This document shows, piece by piece, positions 53,567-63,560 of a stretch of DNA of 64,000 bases. The translations under genes and the position numbers were made by a program. Each line of letters starts with the position of its first letter. Position 1 is the first letter of the stretch. The notes under the pieces are model-generated. The model saw only the letters and a list, made by a program, of their open reading frames with translations. It made no database searches and had not been told where the DNA came from. The stretch comes from Mycobacterium sp. MS1601 (GTDB lineage Bacteria; Actinomycetota; Actinomycetes; Mycobacteriales; Mycobacteriaceae), in the NCBI RefSeq assembly GCF_001984215.1, contig NZ_CP019420.1, forward strand, positions 6,076,001-6,140,000, read 5' to 3'.

Positions 53567-54157
53567 TTATTGCGTGATGCCGTCGACGAACAGTTTGTGG
53601 ACGCGGCGGTCACCGGTCATCTCGGGGTGGAAGGACGTCGCGAGCGACTTGCCCTGGCGGACAGCGACGGCATGGCCGCCGGCACGGGCCAGGACCTCGA
53701 CCGGCTCCCCCACCCGCTCGACCCAAGGCGCGCGGATGAACACCGCATGCACCGGGGTATCGACGCCCGTGAATTCCAGGTCGTCTTCAAAAGAATCAAT
53801 CTGACGCCCGAAAGCGTTGCGGCGCACCGTCATATCAATGCCACCAAGCGGCAGGGCCTCCCGGCCCGCCACGCCGGCGTCCAGGATCTCCGAGGCCAGC
53901 AGGATCATCCCCGCACACGACCCGTAGGCGGGCAGTCCGTCGGCCAACAACCCACGCAACGGCTCCAGCAGCTCGAAGGCACGCAGCAGGTGGGTCATGG
54001 CGGTGGATTCACCGCCCGGGATCACCAACCCGTCGACACTCTCCAGCTCGGAGAGGCGGCGCACGGTCAGCGCCTCGGCGCCGGCCTCACGCAACGCGGC
54101 GAGATGTTCGCGGGTGTCGCCCTGCAGGGCGAGCACACCGATTCGGACGGCGCTCAC
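53567..54157 (-). CDS. pdxT: Pyridoxal 5'-phosphate synthase glutaminase subunit PdxT
   Basis: A 196-residue class I glutaminase feeding ammonia to PdxS. The start is GTG 54157 ([19 protein letters not shown]), overlapping the thioesterase stop (GTGA). Catalytic features: [11 protein letters not shown], nucleophilic cysteine in [12 protein letters not shown], and the His-Glu pair in [11 protein letters not shown]. The complete deoxyxylulose-independent vitamin B6 route needs only this and PdxS, both encoded here. Confidence 0.95.
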   Translation of the reverse strand: MSAVRIGVLALQGDTREHLAALREAGAEALTVRRLSELESVDGLVIPGGESTAMTHLLRAFELLEPLRGLLADGLPAYGSCAGMILLASEILDAGVAGREALPLGGIDMTVRRNAFGRQIDSFEDDLEFTGVDTPVHAVFIRAPWVERVGEPVEVLARAGGHAVAVRQGKSLATSFHPEMTGDRRVHKLFVDGITQ

Positions 54158-54993
54158 GACCGGTAGCCGCGTTGGTATCGGGTCAAGCCCTCCTGCATCA
54201 CCGCGGCCACCATCTCGCCGTAGCGGTTGAAGATCTTGCCCTGTGTCAGCGACCGGCCGCCGCAGGCCGACGGGGAGGACTGGTCGTAGAGCAACCACTC
54301 GTCGGCCCGGAACGGGCGCATGAACCACATGGCGTGATCCAGCGACGCCACCATCAAGTGGCTGCGTTCCTCGGGGTGGGTCACCTGCGCCGAACCCAGC
54401 AGAGTCAGGTCACTCATGTAGGCCAGGGCGCAGATGTGCAGCACCGGGTCATCGGGCAGCGGGTCCCGGTGACGAAACCACACCTGTTGCTGAGATGCCT
54501 TGCCCGGCACCTTGTTCAGCGAATCGTGCGGGATGATCCGGACGTCCCATTCGTCGAACTGCCGGAAACTGGCGTCGTCGAACACCTTGCTGGCCGCCTT
54601 GAAGTCCGGCACATCGTCCGGCGGCAGCGTCACCGGCGGCGCGTCCTGGTGCTCGATTCCACTCTGGTCGGTCTGGAACGACGCCGACATGGTGAAGATG
54701 GTCTGACCGTGCTGGATGGCGCTGACCCGGCGGGTGCAGAATGAGCCGCCGTCACGGATGCGCTCCACCGCGTACACCGACGGTGACCGGGCGTCACCGG
54801 CCCGCAGGAAGTACCCGTGCAGCGAGTGCACCTGGAACGTCGGGTCGACGGTACGCACCGCCGACACCAACGACTGTCCGGCCACGTGACCGCCGAAAGT
54901 GCGTTGCAGGAAACCGGATTCCGGGCTGAACACACCGCCGCGGTAGATGTTGACCTCGATCTGTTCGAGGTCGAGGATCTCCTCTATCGCCAC
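54154..54993 (-). CDS. Acyl-CoA thioesterase II (TesB-like, double hotdog)
   Basis: A 279-residue thioesterase: two hotdog domains, the first with [39 protein letters not shown], the second ending in [27 protein letters not shown]. The conserved aspartate of TesB is in [13 protein letters not shown]. It hydrolyses acyl-CoA thioesters of medium or long chain. The GTG start lies 36 bases after the pdxS stop. A lipid enzyme between pdxS and pdxT is a conserved mycobacterial arrangement (Rv2606c-Rv2605c-Rv2604c) whose meaning is unclear. Confidence 0.92.
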   Translation of the reverse strand: MAIEEILDLEQIEVNIYRGGVFSPESGFLQRTFGGHVAGQSLVSAVRTVDPTFQVHSLHGYFLRAGDARSPSVYAVERIRDGGSFCTRRVSAIQHGQTIFTMSASFQTDQSGIEHQDAPPVTLPPDDVPDFKAASKVFDDASFRQFDEWDVRIIPHDSLNKVPGKASQQQVWFRHRDPLPDDPVLHICALAYMSDLTLLGSAQVTHPEERSHLMVASLDHAMWFMRPFRADEWLLYDQSSPSACGGRSLTQGKIFNRYGEMVAAVMQEGLTRYQRGYRS

Positions 54994-55029
54994 TATTCAC
55001 TTCTCTTCACGCAAGCGCTCATCGGCGCC

Positions 55030-55959
55030 TTACCAGCCGCGTTCGGCGAGCCGGTGCGGCACCGGGATGTCGTCGACATTGATGCCGACCATCGCCTCAC
55101 CGAGTCCGCGCGACACCTTGGCCAACACATCCGGATCGTCGTAGAACGTGGTGGCCTTGACGATGGCCGCGGCCCGCTCGGCGGGATTGCCGGACTTGAA
55201 AATGCCCGAACCGACGAACACACCCTCGGCGCCGAGCTGCATCATCATCGCCGCATCGGCCGGGGTGGCGATACCACCCGCGGTGAACAGCGTGACCGGC
55301 AACTTGCCCGCCTTGGCCACTTCCACCACCAGGTCGTACGGAGCCTGCAGCTCCTTGGCTGCGACATACAGCTCGTCGGTGGACAGCGACGTGAGCCGGC
55401 GGATCTCGCCGCCGATCTTGCGCATGTGGGTGGTGGCGTTGGAGACATCCCCGGTGCCTGCCTCACCCTTGGAACGGATCATCGCCGCGCCCTCGGTGAT
55501 GCGCCGCAGCGCCTCCCCCAGGTTGGTGGCACCACACACGAAGGGCACCGTGAACGCCCACTTGTCGATGTGGTTGGCGTAATCGGCAGGGGTCAGCACC
55601 TCGGACTCGTCGACGTAATCGACACCCAGGCTCTGCAGTATCTGCGCTTCGACAAAATGCCCGATGCGGGCCTTGGCCATCACTGGAATGGTGACCGCGG
55701 AGATGATGCCTTCGATCATGTCGGGGTCGCTCATCCGCGACACACCGCCCTGGGCACGGATGTCGGCGGGCACGCGCTCCAGCGCCATGACGGCCACCGC
55801 TCCGGCGCCTTCGGCGATGCGGGCCTGCTCGGGAGTGACGACATCCATGATGACGCCACCTTTGAGCATCTCTGCCATGCCGCGCTTGACCCGGGCAGTC
55901 CCGGTCTGGCCGCCGGCTGAGCCATTGATGTTGGCGGCCCCATTAGCTTCAGCGGACAC
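55030..55959 (-). CDS. pdxS: Pyridoxal 5'-phosphate synthase subunit PdxS
   Basis: A 309-residue TIM-barrel synthase making PLP from ribose 5-phosphate, glyceraldehyde 3-phosphate and ammonia. [52 protein letters not shown] and [14 protein letters not shown] include the two catalytic lysines (in LKGGVIMDV and RSKGEAGTG). It starts at GTG behind AAGGAGA. About 23 extra residues precede the conserved core. Confidence 0.96.
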   Translation of the reverse strand: MSAEANGAANINGSAGGQTGTARVKRGMAEMLKGGVIMDVVTPEQARIAEGAGAVAVMALERVPADIRAQGGVSRMSDPDMIEGIISAVTIPVMAKARIGHFVEAQILQSLGVDYVDESEVLTPADYANHIDKWAFTVPFVCGATNLGEALRRITEGAAMIRSKGEAGTGDVSNATTHMRKIGGEIRRLTSLSTDELYVAAKELQAPYDLVVEVAKAGKLPVTLFTAGGIATPADAAMMMQLGAEGVFVGSGIFKSGNPAERAAAIVKATTFYDDPDVLAKVSRGLGEAMVGINVDDIPVPHRLAERGW

Positions 55960-55989
55960 TGCTATCTCTCCTTGTTCGGGTAAATGCCC

Positions 55990-55995
55990 AGTCTA
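55990..55995 (-). promoter_or_regulatory. Candidate sigma-A -10 hexamer of pdxS
   Basis: TAGACT on the minus strand, 31 bases upstream of the pdxS GTG. It would start a transcript for pdxS-tesB-pdxT. The hexamer is shared with aspS and yebC. Confidence 0.42.
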
Positions 55996-56027
55996 GTGGT
56001 GCCGCCGAGCGGGTTTTACCGCAGCGG

Positions 56028-57056
56028 TCAGTGAATGGCCAGTACCGGCGAAGTGGACTGCGCTCCGGCGGCGTCGGCTGCCTCGTTGGCCGCGGCCAAG
56101 AGCTCTGCGAGCTGCAGCGGATACACGGCCTGACCTGCTGCGACCAGGCTTTCGATATCGGCGGAATCACACCAGCGGTGGCCGCGGATGTAGCGCTTCT
56201 CCAGTTCGGTGCGACCCACCTCCGACGGCTCGAAGCCCCGTGTGCGGTGCACGAAGAAGAATTCCTGGCTACGCATCACCGAGCCGTTGAAGTCGATCAC
56301 CGCGTCGCGGCGCCACAGCGGCCCGATCATCACGTCGGCGTCGACCACCAGCCCTGTCTCCTCGGCCAGTTCACGGGCGGCAGCGTCAGACAGGCGTTCT
56401 CCCTGCATGGCCTCACCGCCGACGGTGAACCACCAGATGCGGGCCGTGCCGTCGGTGATCGAGGGATCGGAGCCGCAGAACAGCAGCACCCGGCCCGCCT
56501 CGTCCAGCAGCACCACCCGCGCCGACGTGCGCGGCGCCGCGGCCAGGGTGTCCACCGAGACGGTGCTGGATTCGAGAGAGCGTTCGGTGATCTCGAAGTA
56601 TGTGGGCAACGGGGCTCGGCCACCGAGGTGCAGCCAGCGAACCACCGGTCGCTCGCGCAACGCGAGGGTGTCGCGGACGGCGTCGTTGTGGAAGCGGCGT
56701 GCCAACAGCACCCGGGCCTCGGCATCGGCCATCTCGGCAACCAGCGCGGCGGGCAACTGTGCGATGTCGACCCGGGCCAGCGCCGCGGACAACTCGTTCT
56801 CGGCGGTCTCGCGGTCGGCACGGCCGGCCCGTTCGGCGGTGTCGGCCAGCGCGCTGAGCGCCCGGCCCTGTGCCACGTCGGCGGCCACCGCCCGCGCCAC
56901 CACCGCCCGCCGGGCCAGGGCACCGTCGAGGGCCTGCCAGGACAGGTCGTAGCGCACATGCAGGCGGTCCAGCCGGTTGGCCGTCTGGTAGGCCCACATG
57001 GCCACCAGTGCCAGCACCACCACCAGAAGCAGGGTCCCTGCCACCAACCACACCAC
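56028..57056 (-). CDS. Membrane-anchored LemA-like/NUDIX hydrolase
   Basis: A 342-residue protein. Residues 2-22 form an N-terminal membrane anchor (VWLVAGTLLLVVVLALVAMWAY), residues 25-165 a helical region resembling LemA (NRLDRLHVRYDLSWQALDGALARRAVVARAVAA), and residues 175-320 a NUDIX domain with an intact box GGEAMQGERLSDAAARELAEETGL (G-x5-E-x7-REx2EE-type). Substrate unknown. It corresponds to Rv2609c. Its GTG uses the G of the pimA TAG, so it is the last gene of the thrS-pimA operon. Confidence 0.88.
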   Translation of the reverse strand: MVWLVAGTLLLVVVLALVAMWAYQTANRLDRLHVRYDLSWQALDGALARRAVVARAVAADVAQGRALSALADTAERAGRADRETAENELSAALARVDIAQLPAALVAEMADAEARVLLARRFHNDAVRDTLALRERPVVRWLHLGGRAPLPTYFEITERSLESSTVSVDTLAAAPRTSARVVLLDEAGRVLLFCGSDPSITDGTARIWWFTVGGEAMQGERLSDAAARELAEETGLVVDADVMIGPLWRRDAVIDFNGSVMRSQEFFFVHRTRGFEPSEVGRTELEKRYIRGHRWCDSADIESLVAAGQAVYPLQLAELLAAANEAADAAGAQSTSPVLAIH

Positions 57057-58180
57057 TAGCTGGCCACCTGCACTTTGATACCCGCTCCGGCGACGGTCTC
57101 ATACACCCGCATGATCTGCCCCGCCACCACCGACCAGTCGTAACGCTGTACCGCTACCGCAGCGGCGTCGACGTAGTGTTGGCGAGCCACGTCGTCGGAG
57201 AGCATCTCGATCACGGCTTCCGCCAGAGCATCCGGATCATCAACGGGGACAAGCTTTCCCGACTTACCGTCGTCGAGCACCCGGCGGAATGCGTCCAGGT
57301 CACTGGCCACCACCGCGGTGCCGGCGGCCATGGCCTCCACCAGCACGATCCCGAAGCTCTCCCCGCCGGTGTGCGGGGCACAGTAGACATCGGCGCTGCG
57401 CAGCGCCGAGGCCTTCTGCGCGTCGTCGACCTGCCCGAAGAAGCGTAGTCGCGACGCCAATTCCCCAGCTCGAGAGCGCAATTCGTCCTCATCGCCGCGA
57501 CCGACGATCAAGATCTCGATCTCTGGGAAGCGTGCCACCAGCGCGGGTAGTGCAGCCAGCAGCACCGCCATGCCCTTGCGGGGCTCCCCGAAGCGGCCGA
57601 GGAACAGCACTGAACGACCAGGCTTCGGATAGCCGGGCAGCAGGGGCGCCGAGGCGAAGGATTCGACGTCGACACCGTTGGGAATCTCCACCGCATCGGT
57701 GCCCAGGGCTTCCATCTGCCAGCGCCGCGCCAGGTCCGACACGGCGATCCGGCCCACGATCTTCTCGTGATACGGCCGCAGAACACCCTGGAAAGCGCTG
57801 AGCCACAACGATTTGGTTGTCGACGTGTGAAAGGTCGCGACGATCGGCCCCTCGGCAGCCTGCAGTGCGAGCATCGACAGACTGGGGGCGTTCGGCTCAT
57901 GCAGGTGCAGCACGTCGAAGTCTCCCGCCGCAATCCACTTCTTGACCATGCGGTGGGCAGCCGGCCCGAACCGCAGCCGCGCCACCGAACCGTTGTACGG
58001 AATAGGTGTCGCTTTGCCCCCGGAGACGACGTAGTCGGGCAATTCGGCATCCGGCGAGGACGGCGCCAGCACGCTGACGTCGTGACCGCGCGCACGCATC
58101 ACCTCCGCCAGCTGCAGGATGTGCGACTGCACCCCACCGGGCACGTCGAAGGAGTACGGGCACACCATCCCGATGCGCAT
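57056..58180 (-). CDS. pimA: Phosphatidylinositol alpha-mannosyltransferase PimA
   Basis: A 374-residue GT4 glycosyltransferase that transfers the first mannose from GDP-mannose to phosphatidylinositol at the inner face of the membrane. N-terminal MRIGMVCPYSFDVPGGVQSHI, acceptor-domain HLHEPNAPSLSMLAL, the hinge VLFLGRFGEPRKGMAVLL and donor-site HTGGESFGIVLVEAMAAGTAVV (E-x7-E type). Start ATG overlaps the patA stop (TAATG). It is the Rv2610c counterpart, in the same order as in M. tuberculosis. Confidence 0.95.
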   Translation of the reverse strand: MRIGMVCPYSFDVPGGVQSHILQLAEVMRARGHDVSVLAPSSPDAELPDYVVSGGKATPIPYNGSVARLRFGPAAHRMVKKWIAAGDFDVLHLHEPNAPSLSMLALQAAEGPIVATFHTSTTKSLWLSAFQGVLRPYHEKIVGRIAVSDLARRWQMEALGTDAVEIPNGVDVESFASAPLLPGYPKPGRSVLFLGRFGEPRKGMAVLLAALPALVARFPEIEILIVGRGDEDELRSRAGELASRLRFFGQVDDAQKASALRSADVYCAPHTGGESFGIVLVEAMAAGTAVVASDLDAFRRVLDDGKSGKLVPVDDPDALAEAVIEMLSDDVARQHYVDAAAVAVQRYDWSVVAGQIMRVYETVAGAGIKVQVAS

Positions 58181-59091
58181 TACCCCTCCAACCGCGCTCG
58201 CCGGGAATCGGACAGGTCTGCCAGCCACTGCGGCTGCAGCATGTGCCAGTCCTGGGGATGGGCGGCGATGTTCGCGGCAAAACGATCCGCCAGGTCCTGG
58301 GTGACGACGGCGACGTCGCCCGAGCTGGTGTCCAGGGCGTCCTGGACCTCGACCACGCAGTCCTCGCCGTCGTAGAACACGTGCACGGGGAACAACGGCG
58401 CCCCGGTGGAGATGGCCAGTTTCGCAGATCCCGCGGGCATTCGGGTGAGCTCACCGAAGAACTTGACCTCGACACCGTTGCGGGTGAGGTCACGCTCGGC
58501 CATCAGGCAGACGAAGATGTTCTGCCGCAACCGTTCCGAGAGCAGGTCGAACGGGGGCCGCTGCCCGCCGGAGAGCGGGAACACCTCGAAGCCGAGGCTT
58601 TCCCGGTAGGCGACGAACCGGTTGAACAGCGTTTCCGGTTTCAAGCGCTCGGCAACCGTGGCAAACGTGCCGAACTTCTGCGCCAGCCACACCCCGGCCA
58701 TGTCCCAGTTGCCGCTGTGCGGTAACGCCAGCACCCCGCCCACACCGCTGTCATGGGCGGCCTGCAGCTTGTCGGCGCCGATGAACCGCTGATCCACCCG
58801 GGCCGCCACCGCAGCCAGATCCATCGACGGTAATCGGAACGCCTCACGCCAGTACCGGGCGTAGGACCCCAACGAGGCCCGCATCAATGCTGCGGGCACC
58901 TCCTCGGGCGTCACCCCCGTCACCCTGGCCAGATTCTTGCGCAGCTGGTCCGGGCCACCGCCCCGCGCGGCGTACCACGCTCCGGCTTCGAAGGTGTTGC
59001 GGGCCACGGACTCCGGCATGGCCCGCACCAGTCGCCAGCCCGCCGCGTAACCCCAGTCGGAGAACTGCTCACTACCAGGCAGTCCCCGCAT
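58180..59091 (-). CDS. patA: Phosphatidylinositol mannoside acyltransferase
   Basis: A 303-residue membrane-associated acyltransferase of the LpxL/HtrB-like family that acylates PIM on the mannose. The H-x4-D catalytic motif is in VLALPHSGNWDMAGVWLA (about residue 126), with RNIFVCLMAERDLTR and GAPLFPVHVFY following. Start ATG 59091 shares one base with the pgsA stop; an in-frame GTG precedes it. It is the Rv2611c counterpart. Confidence 0.92.
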   Translation of the reverse strand: MRGLPGSEQFSDWGYAAGWRLVRAMPESVARNTFEAGAWYAARGGGPDQLRKNLARVTGVTPEEVPAALMRASLGSYARYWREAFRLPSMDLAAVAARVDQRFIGADKLQAAHDSGVGGVLALPHSGNWDMAGVWLAQKFGTFATVAERLKPETLFNRFVAYRESLGFEVFPLSGGQRPPFDLLSERLRQNIFVCLMAERDLTRNGVEVKFFGELTRMPAGSAKLAISTGAPLFPVHVFYDGEDCVVEVQDALDTSSGDVAVVTQDLADRFAANIAAHPQDWHMLQPQWLADLSDSRRARLEG

Positions 59092-59753
59092 CACGGCTCC
59101 CCCGGTTCTGGTTCGGCGGTCGGCCCGGTCGGTAACGGATCCATGGCGCCGGGCGAGCACCGCACGCGGTGGATGCGCTGCGCCACCGTCACCAGACTGG
59201 CGACAGCCAGCACCCACATCGCCACATGCAGCAGGATCGGTAGCCCGAACAGCCCGGACAACCCCGCTCCGTTCAGCACGATGATCAACCGCTCCGGGCG
59301 CTCGATCAGGCCACCGCCACCGTCGAGGCCGCTGGCCTCGGCACGGGCCTTGATGTACGAGATCACCTGCGAAGTCACCAGACAGATCATGGTCGCCACC
59401 ACCAGGGAGGTGCTCTGCATCCCGAAGGCCACCCACCACAGCAGGCCGCAGAACACCGCGCCGTCGGCAATCCGGTCACACGTGGCGTCGAGCACCGACC
59501 CGAACCGCGAGCCGTAACCCCGCTCTCGTGCCATGGCTCCGTCGAGCATGTCGGCGAGCACGAAGACGAACACCGCGAACGAACCCCACCACAACTGGCC
59601 GATGGGCAGCAGTGTGAGCGCCGCGATGACGCTGCCCGCCGTACCGATGATGGTGATGCTGTCGGGAGTGAAACCCACGCGCAGAGCGAATTTGGCCACC
59701 GGCCGGGAGAGTTTGGCGTACGCGGCGCGGGAGGTCAGGTAGAAATCGCTCAT
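59091..59753 (-). CDS. pgsA1: Phosphatidylinositol phosphate synthase (CDP-alcohol phosphatidyltransferase)
   Basis: A 220-residue integral membrane enzyme making phosphatidylinositol (phosphate) from CDP-diacylglycerol and inositol (phosphate). The CDP-AP motif D-G-x2-A-R-x8-G-x3-D-x3-D is complete in LDGAMARERGYGSRFGSVLDATCDRIAD, with about six helices. It supplies the lipid acceptor of PimA. Start ATG 59753 overlaps the HIT gene stop (ATGA). Confidence 0.94.
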   Translation of the reverse strand: MSDFYLTSRAAYAKLSRPVAKFALRVGFTPDSITIIGTAGSVIAALTLLPIGQLWWGSFAVFVFVLADMLDGAMARERGYGSRFGSVLDATCDRIADGAVFCGLLWWVAFGMQSTSLVVATMICLVTSQVISYIKARAEASGLDGGGGLIERPERLIIVLNGAGLSGLFGLPILLHVAMWVLAVASLVTVAQRIHRVRCSPGAMDPLPTGPTAEPEPGEP

Positions 59754-60307
59754 GGCTCCGCGGCCCACGCCGTGGCCAGCAGCGCCCTGGTGTCGCGCAG
59801 CAGCTGCGGGATCACCTTGGTGTCGCCGATGATGGTGATGAAGTTGGCGTCACCACCCCAGCGCGGAACGACATGCATGTGCAGGTGCTCGGCCAGCGAA
59901 CCGCCCGCCGATGAACCGAGGTTGAGCCCGACATTGAACCCGTGTGGTTGCGACACGGTCTTCATGACACGAATCGCCTTCTGGGCGAAGGCCATCAGCT
60001 CAGCGCTTTCCTGCGGTGTCAGCTCCTCCAGTTCGGAGACCCTGCGATAGGGCACCACCATCAGGTGCCCGGGGTTGTACGGGTACAGGTTCAGCACCGC
60101 GTAGACCAGTTCGCCGCGGGCCACGATCAGCCCGTCCTCGTCACTCATCTGCGGGATGTCGGTGAACGGCTGCTCCGAGCCCGCCGAACCCGGCCCCTTC
60201 TTCATGGGAGCTTCGGCGATGTAACTCATCCGATGCGGCGTCCACAGCCGTTGCAGGTGGTCCGGTTCACCCGTCCCGACGTCTACCAGCCTGCGCTCCT
60301 CGGTCAC
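59750..60307 (-). CDS. HIT-family protein, diadenosine tetraphosphate phosphorylase type
   Basis: A 185-residue histidine triad protein; the HxHxHxx motif is [19 protein letters not shown]. Its M. tuberculosis counterpart Rv2613c has been described as an AP4A phosphorylase, as I recall. GTG start overlaps the thrS stop (GTGA). Placement between thrS and the lipid genes may reflect that aminoacyl-tRNA synthetases make AP4A as a side product. Confidence 0.9.
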   Translation of the reverse strand: MTEERRLVDVGTGEPDHLQRLWTPHRMSYIAEAPMKKGPGSAGSEQPFTDIPQMSDEDGLIVARGELVYAVLNLYPYNPGHLMVVPYRRVSELEELTPQESAELMAFAQKAIRVMKTVSQPHGFNVGLNLGSSAGGSLAEHLHMHVVPRWGGDANFITIIGDTKVIPQLLRDTRALLATAWAAEP

Positions 60308-62382
60308 GTGCCGGCGCCTACTTCGGGAAGGGCGCCCACGGTCTCAGCGGTGGGGGCGTCGTTGCGCCGGTCACCGATCCAGCGCAGGATCGCGGCGATG
60401 GCCGCCTCCTTCGGGACGCCGTTGACCTGGGTTCGATCGAGGAACCGGAACGACACGGCTTCGCCGGCCACATCCTTGTCACCGGCGAGCAGCATGAACG
60501 GCACCTTCTGATTCGTCTGGTTGACGATCTTCTTGGCCATCCGGTCATCACTGGCATCCACGTCGACCCGTACGCCCAGCGACTTCAGCTCGGCGGCAAC
60601 CTCTTTCAGGTAAGGCACGTGCGCTTCTGCCACCGGGATACCCACCACCTGCACCGGTGACAGCCACGCCGGGAACGCCCCGGCGTAGTGCTCCAGCAGC
60701 ACCGCGAAGAAACGTTCGATGGAACCGAACAGCGCGCGATGGATCATCACCGGACGCTGCCTGGTGCCGTCGGCGGCGGTGTACTCCAACTCGAACCGTT
60801 CGGGGAAGTTGAAGTCCAGCTGGATGGTCGACATCTGCCAGCTGCGGCCCAGGGCGTCGCGGACCTGCACCGAGATCTTCGGCCCGTAGAACGCCGCGCC
60901 TCCGGGATCGGGCACCAGTTCCAGACCGGAGGCCTCGGCGACCTCGGCGAGCACCCTGGTGCTCTCCTCCCACATCTCGTCGGAGCCGACGAACTTCTCC
61001 TCGTCCTTGGTGGACAGCTCGAGGAAGAAGTCGTCGAGGCCGTAGTCCTTCAAGAGGTCCAGCACGAACTGCAGCAACGAGGCCAGCTCGTCGCGCATCT
61101 GCTCACGGGTGACGTAGATATGCGCGTCGTCCTGGGTGAACCCGCGCGCCCGGGTCAACCCGTGCACCACGCCCGATTTCTCGTAGCGGTAGACGGTACC
61201 GAACTCAAAAAGCCGCAACGGCAGCTCGCGGTAGGAGCGTCCCCGGGCACGGAAGATCAGGCAGTGCATCGGGCAGTTCATCGGCTTGAGGTAGTAATCC
61301 TGGCCCGGTTTGCGCACCGTGCCGTCAGGATTGAGTTCCGCGTCGATCTGCATCGGGGGGAACATGCCGTCGGCGTACCAGTCCAGGTGGCCGGAGGTGT
61401 GGAACAGCTGGCCCTTGGTCAGGTGCGGGGTGTTGACGAACTCGTAGCCCGCGGCGATGTGCTGCTTGCGCGAGTACTCCTCCATCTCGTTGCGCACGAT
61501 GCCGCCCTTGGGATGGAAAACCACCAGACCCGAACCGATTTCGTCGGGGAAGCTGAACAGATCCAGCTCGGTGCCGAGCTTGCGGTGATCCCGCTTCAGA
61601 GCTTCTTCGATGAGCTCGAGGTGATGGTCGAGGGCCTCCTGCGATTCCCACGCCGTGCCGTAGATGCGCTGCAGGCTGGCGTTGCGCTGATCACCACGCC
61701 AGTACGCCGCCGAGCTGCGGGTCAGTTTGAACGCCGGGATGAAGCGGGTGGTGGGGATGTGCGGGCCGCGGCACAGATCACCCCAAACCCTCTCTTTGGT
61801 ACGGGGATTGAGGTTGTCGTAGGCGGTGAGCTCGTCACCACCTATCTCCATCACCTCGTCCGATCCCTCCAGTTCACCGGACTTGTCGTCGATGAGTTCC
61901 AACTTGAACGGCTCGGTGGCCAGCTCTTCGCGCGCTTGGTCTTTGGAGGCATACACCCGCCGCGAGAACAGCTGCCCATCCTTGATGATCTTCTGCATCC
62001 GCTTCTCGAGCGCCTGCAGGTTCTCCGGGGTGAACGGCTCGGCGACGTCGAAGTCGTAGTAGAAGCCGTCGGTGATGGGGGGTCCGATACCGAGCTTGGC
62101 CTCAGGGAACAAGTCCTGGACGGCCTGGGCCAGCACGTGCGCGGCCGAGTGTCGGATGACGCTGCGACCGGTGTCGGTGTTGGCGGCCACCGGCGTCACG
62201 TCGGCGTCGACGTCGGGCACCCACGACAGGTCACGCAGTTTGCCGTCGGCGTCGGTCACCACCACGATGGCGTCGGGCTCTCCCCTGCCGGGCAGACCCG
62301 CCTCTCGCACCGCCGCGGCGGCAGTGGTCCCGGCCGGAACCCGGATCACGGCGGCGGGGGCGGGCTGTGCGGGGGCGCTCAT
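60304..62382 (-). CDS. thrS: Threonyl-tRNA synthetase
   Basis: A 692-residue class II synthetase. Order: short TGS-like N-terminus, editing domain N2 with [19 protein letters not shown] (HxxxH zinc/editing site), catalytic core with the zinc cysteine in [23 protein letters not shown], motif 2 [15 protein letters not shown], motif 3 [22 protein letters not shown], and the C-terminal anticodon domain. Start ATG 62382 ([18 protein letters not shown]) follows GGAG. First gene of the PIM operon. Confidence 0.96.
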   Translation of the reverse strand: MSAPAQPAPAAVIRVPAGTTAAAAVREAGLPGRGEPDAIVVVTDADGKLRDLSWVPDVDADVTPVAANTDTGRSVIRHSAAHVLAQAVQDLFPEAKLGIGPPITDGFYYDFDVAEPFTPENLQALEKRMQKIIKDGQLFSRRVYASKDQAREELATEPFKLELIDDKSGELEGSDEVMEIGGDELTAYDNLNPRTKERVWGDLCRGPHIPTTRFIPAFKLTRSSAAYWRGDQRNASLQRIYGTAWESQEALDHHLELIEEALKRDHRKLGTELDLFSFPDEIGSGLVVFHPKGGIVRNEMEEYSRKQHIAAGYEFVNTPHLTKGQLFHTSGHLDWYADGMFPPMQIDAELNPDGTVRKPGQDYYLKPMNCPMHCLIFRARGRSYRELPLRLFEFGTVYRYEKSGVVHGLTRARGFTQDDAHIYVTREQMRDELASLLQFVLDLLKDYGLDDFFLELSTKDEEKFVGSDEMWEESTRVLAEVAEASGLELVPDPGGAAFYGPKISVQVRDALGRSWQMSTIQLDFNFPERFELEYTAADGTRQRPVMIHRALFGSIERFFAVLLEHYAGAFPAWLSPVQVVGIPVAEAHVPYLKEVAAELKSLGVRVDVDASDDRMAKKIVNQTNQKVPFMLLAGDKDVAGEAVSFRFLDRTQVNGVPKEAAIAAILRWIGDRRNDAPTAETVGALPEVGAGT

Positions 62383-62423
62383 CGGTTGTTCTCCAAAGTC
62401 ACGGCGGCGTTCGGGTCGCGACC

Positions 62424-62429
62424 ATGCTA
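62424..62429 (-). promoter_or_regulatory. Candidate sigma-A -10 hexamer of the thrS operon
   Basis: TAGCAT on the minus strand (TANNNT), 42 bases upstream of the thrS ATG, inside the 73-base gap after the TIGR02611 gene. Confidence 0.38.
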
Positions 62430-62455
62430 TCGGGGCGCCACCGAGCACCGAACCC

Positions 62456-62881
62456 TCAGGACCCCAGGCCGAGCGGACTCTTCAGCCACGGCCAGTCGAT
62501 TCCGAGCAAACCGGCACCCCAGCTGAGCGCGCCCAGCAACCACACCGTCGCCACCACCACGGCACACGTGAAGATCACGCCCAGCGCCTTCACCCACAGA
62601 CCCTGGCGGCCGAACCAGTCCATCACGGCGTCGTAGCGGCGACGCACCCAGTGCAGGGCTCGCTGGGCGAACTCGAATTCGGTGGCCAGGATGCCCAGGC
62701 CGAGGAACACGATGGCCCAGCCCGGACCCGGGTACGGAATGGCGATGATCCCGACGATCAACACCGCGCCGCCCACCACCCCGACCACCACGCGGTAGGT
62801 GAAGTTCGCTGTCCTGCGGTGCCGGAACCCGTCGCGCCAACGTGCCCACCTGCGCGGGATTTCCTTCAGTTTGTCTTTCAC
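62456..62881 (-). CDS. TIGR02611 family actinobacterial membrane protein
   Basis: A 141-residue protein with a basic N-terminus, two adjacent helices containing the family motif [37 protein letters not shown], and a third helix ([23 protein letters not shown]). Function unknown. It starts at GTG immediately before the stop of the thioesterase gene (adjacent without overlap), so they are co-transcribed. Confidence 0.85.
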   Translation of the reverse strand: MKDKLKEIPRRWARWRDGFRHRRTANFTYRVVVGVVGGAVLIVGIIAIPYPGPGWAIVFLGLGILATEFEFAQRALHWVRRRYDAVMDWFGRQGLWVKALGVIFTCAVVVATVWLLGALSWGAGLLGIDWPWLKSPLGLGS

Positions 62882-63496
62882 CTACGGCTGTCCTGGTTTG
62901 AGCCGAACGAACAGGGCATGTGCTTCGGCCAGCACGTCGTCGCCGTCGCACACGGTTGCCTCGACAAAGATCTTGCGTCCCACGTCCTCGGCCAGTCGCG
63001 CCTCGACCTGGAGTGTGGTCTCGACAGGGACGATCTTGCGGTAGTCGATGTGCAGGAAGGCGGTGCGCTGGTGCAGTCCGCCGGTGAGTACGGCGGCGCT
63101 GAAGCCCAGGATCGAATCGAAGGCCAGCCCGACGGCTCCGCCGTGCACCGCGCCGTTGCGCCCCAGGTGGTAGCGGGCGAACCGGATCCAGCCGTGCACG
63201 GCGCCGTCCTCGCCTTTGGCCAGCTCCATCGGCACCGACAGGATGTTGCCGCGGTTGGGCAGATCAAGCCTGCGCCCCGACGGCGACGACCATTCGTCGG
63301 CGTCATACGGGCCCAGCAGCGCCGAAGCCTTCTCCAGGAGGTCGGCCGCCTCGGTGATCACCTCATCGGGGGCGTCGGCTGCGCGGGCGTGGTCCTGCAT
63401 CCGGCGGACAGCAGCGACGAAGCGACCATAGTCGGGACCACCCTTGGTGGTCGGTTTCGGCGGATTGAATCCGCCACCTGCATGTGTGCTGGCCAC
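62882..63496 (-). CDS. PaaI-type hotdog-fold thioesterase
   Basis: About 204 residues from GTG 63496 (MASTHAGGGFNPPKPTTKGG). The hotdog thioesterase core is at residues 85-200: GRNGAVHGGAVGLAFDSILGFSAAV with the conserved VHGG, then TAFLHIDYRKIVPVETTLQVEARL and KIFVEATVCDGDDVLAEAHALFV. Likely acts on acyl-CoA or aryl-CoA. The long Gly/Pro-rich N-terminus may be shorter if a downstream start is used. Confidence 0.82.
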   Translation of the reverse strand: MASTHAGGGFNPPKPTTKGGPDYGRFVAAVRRMQDHARAADAPDEVITEAADLLEKASALLGPYDADEWSSPSGRRLDLPNRGNILSVPMELAKGEDGAVHGWIRFARYHLGRNGAVHGGAVGLAFDSILGFSAAVLTGGLHQRTAFLHIDYRKIVPVETTLQVEARLAEDVGRKIFVEATVCDGDDVLAEAHALFVRLKPGQP

Positions 63497-63560
63497 CCCC
63501 ACACCGTATCGGCAGCCCGGTCGACGGGCCCTTGAAGTCGTGCCGGGCGCGTGTTCGCCG

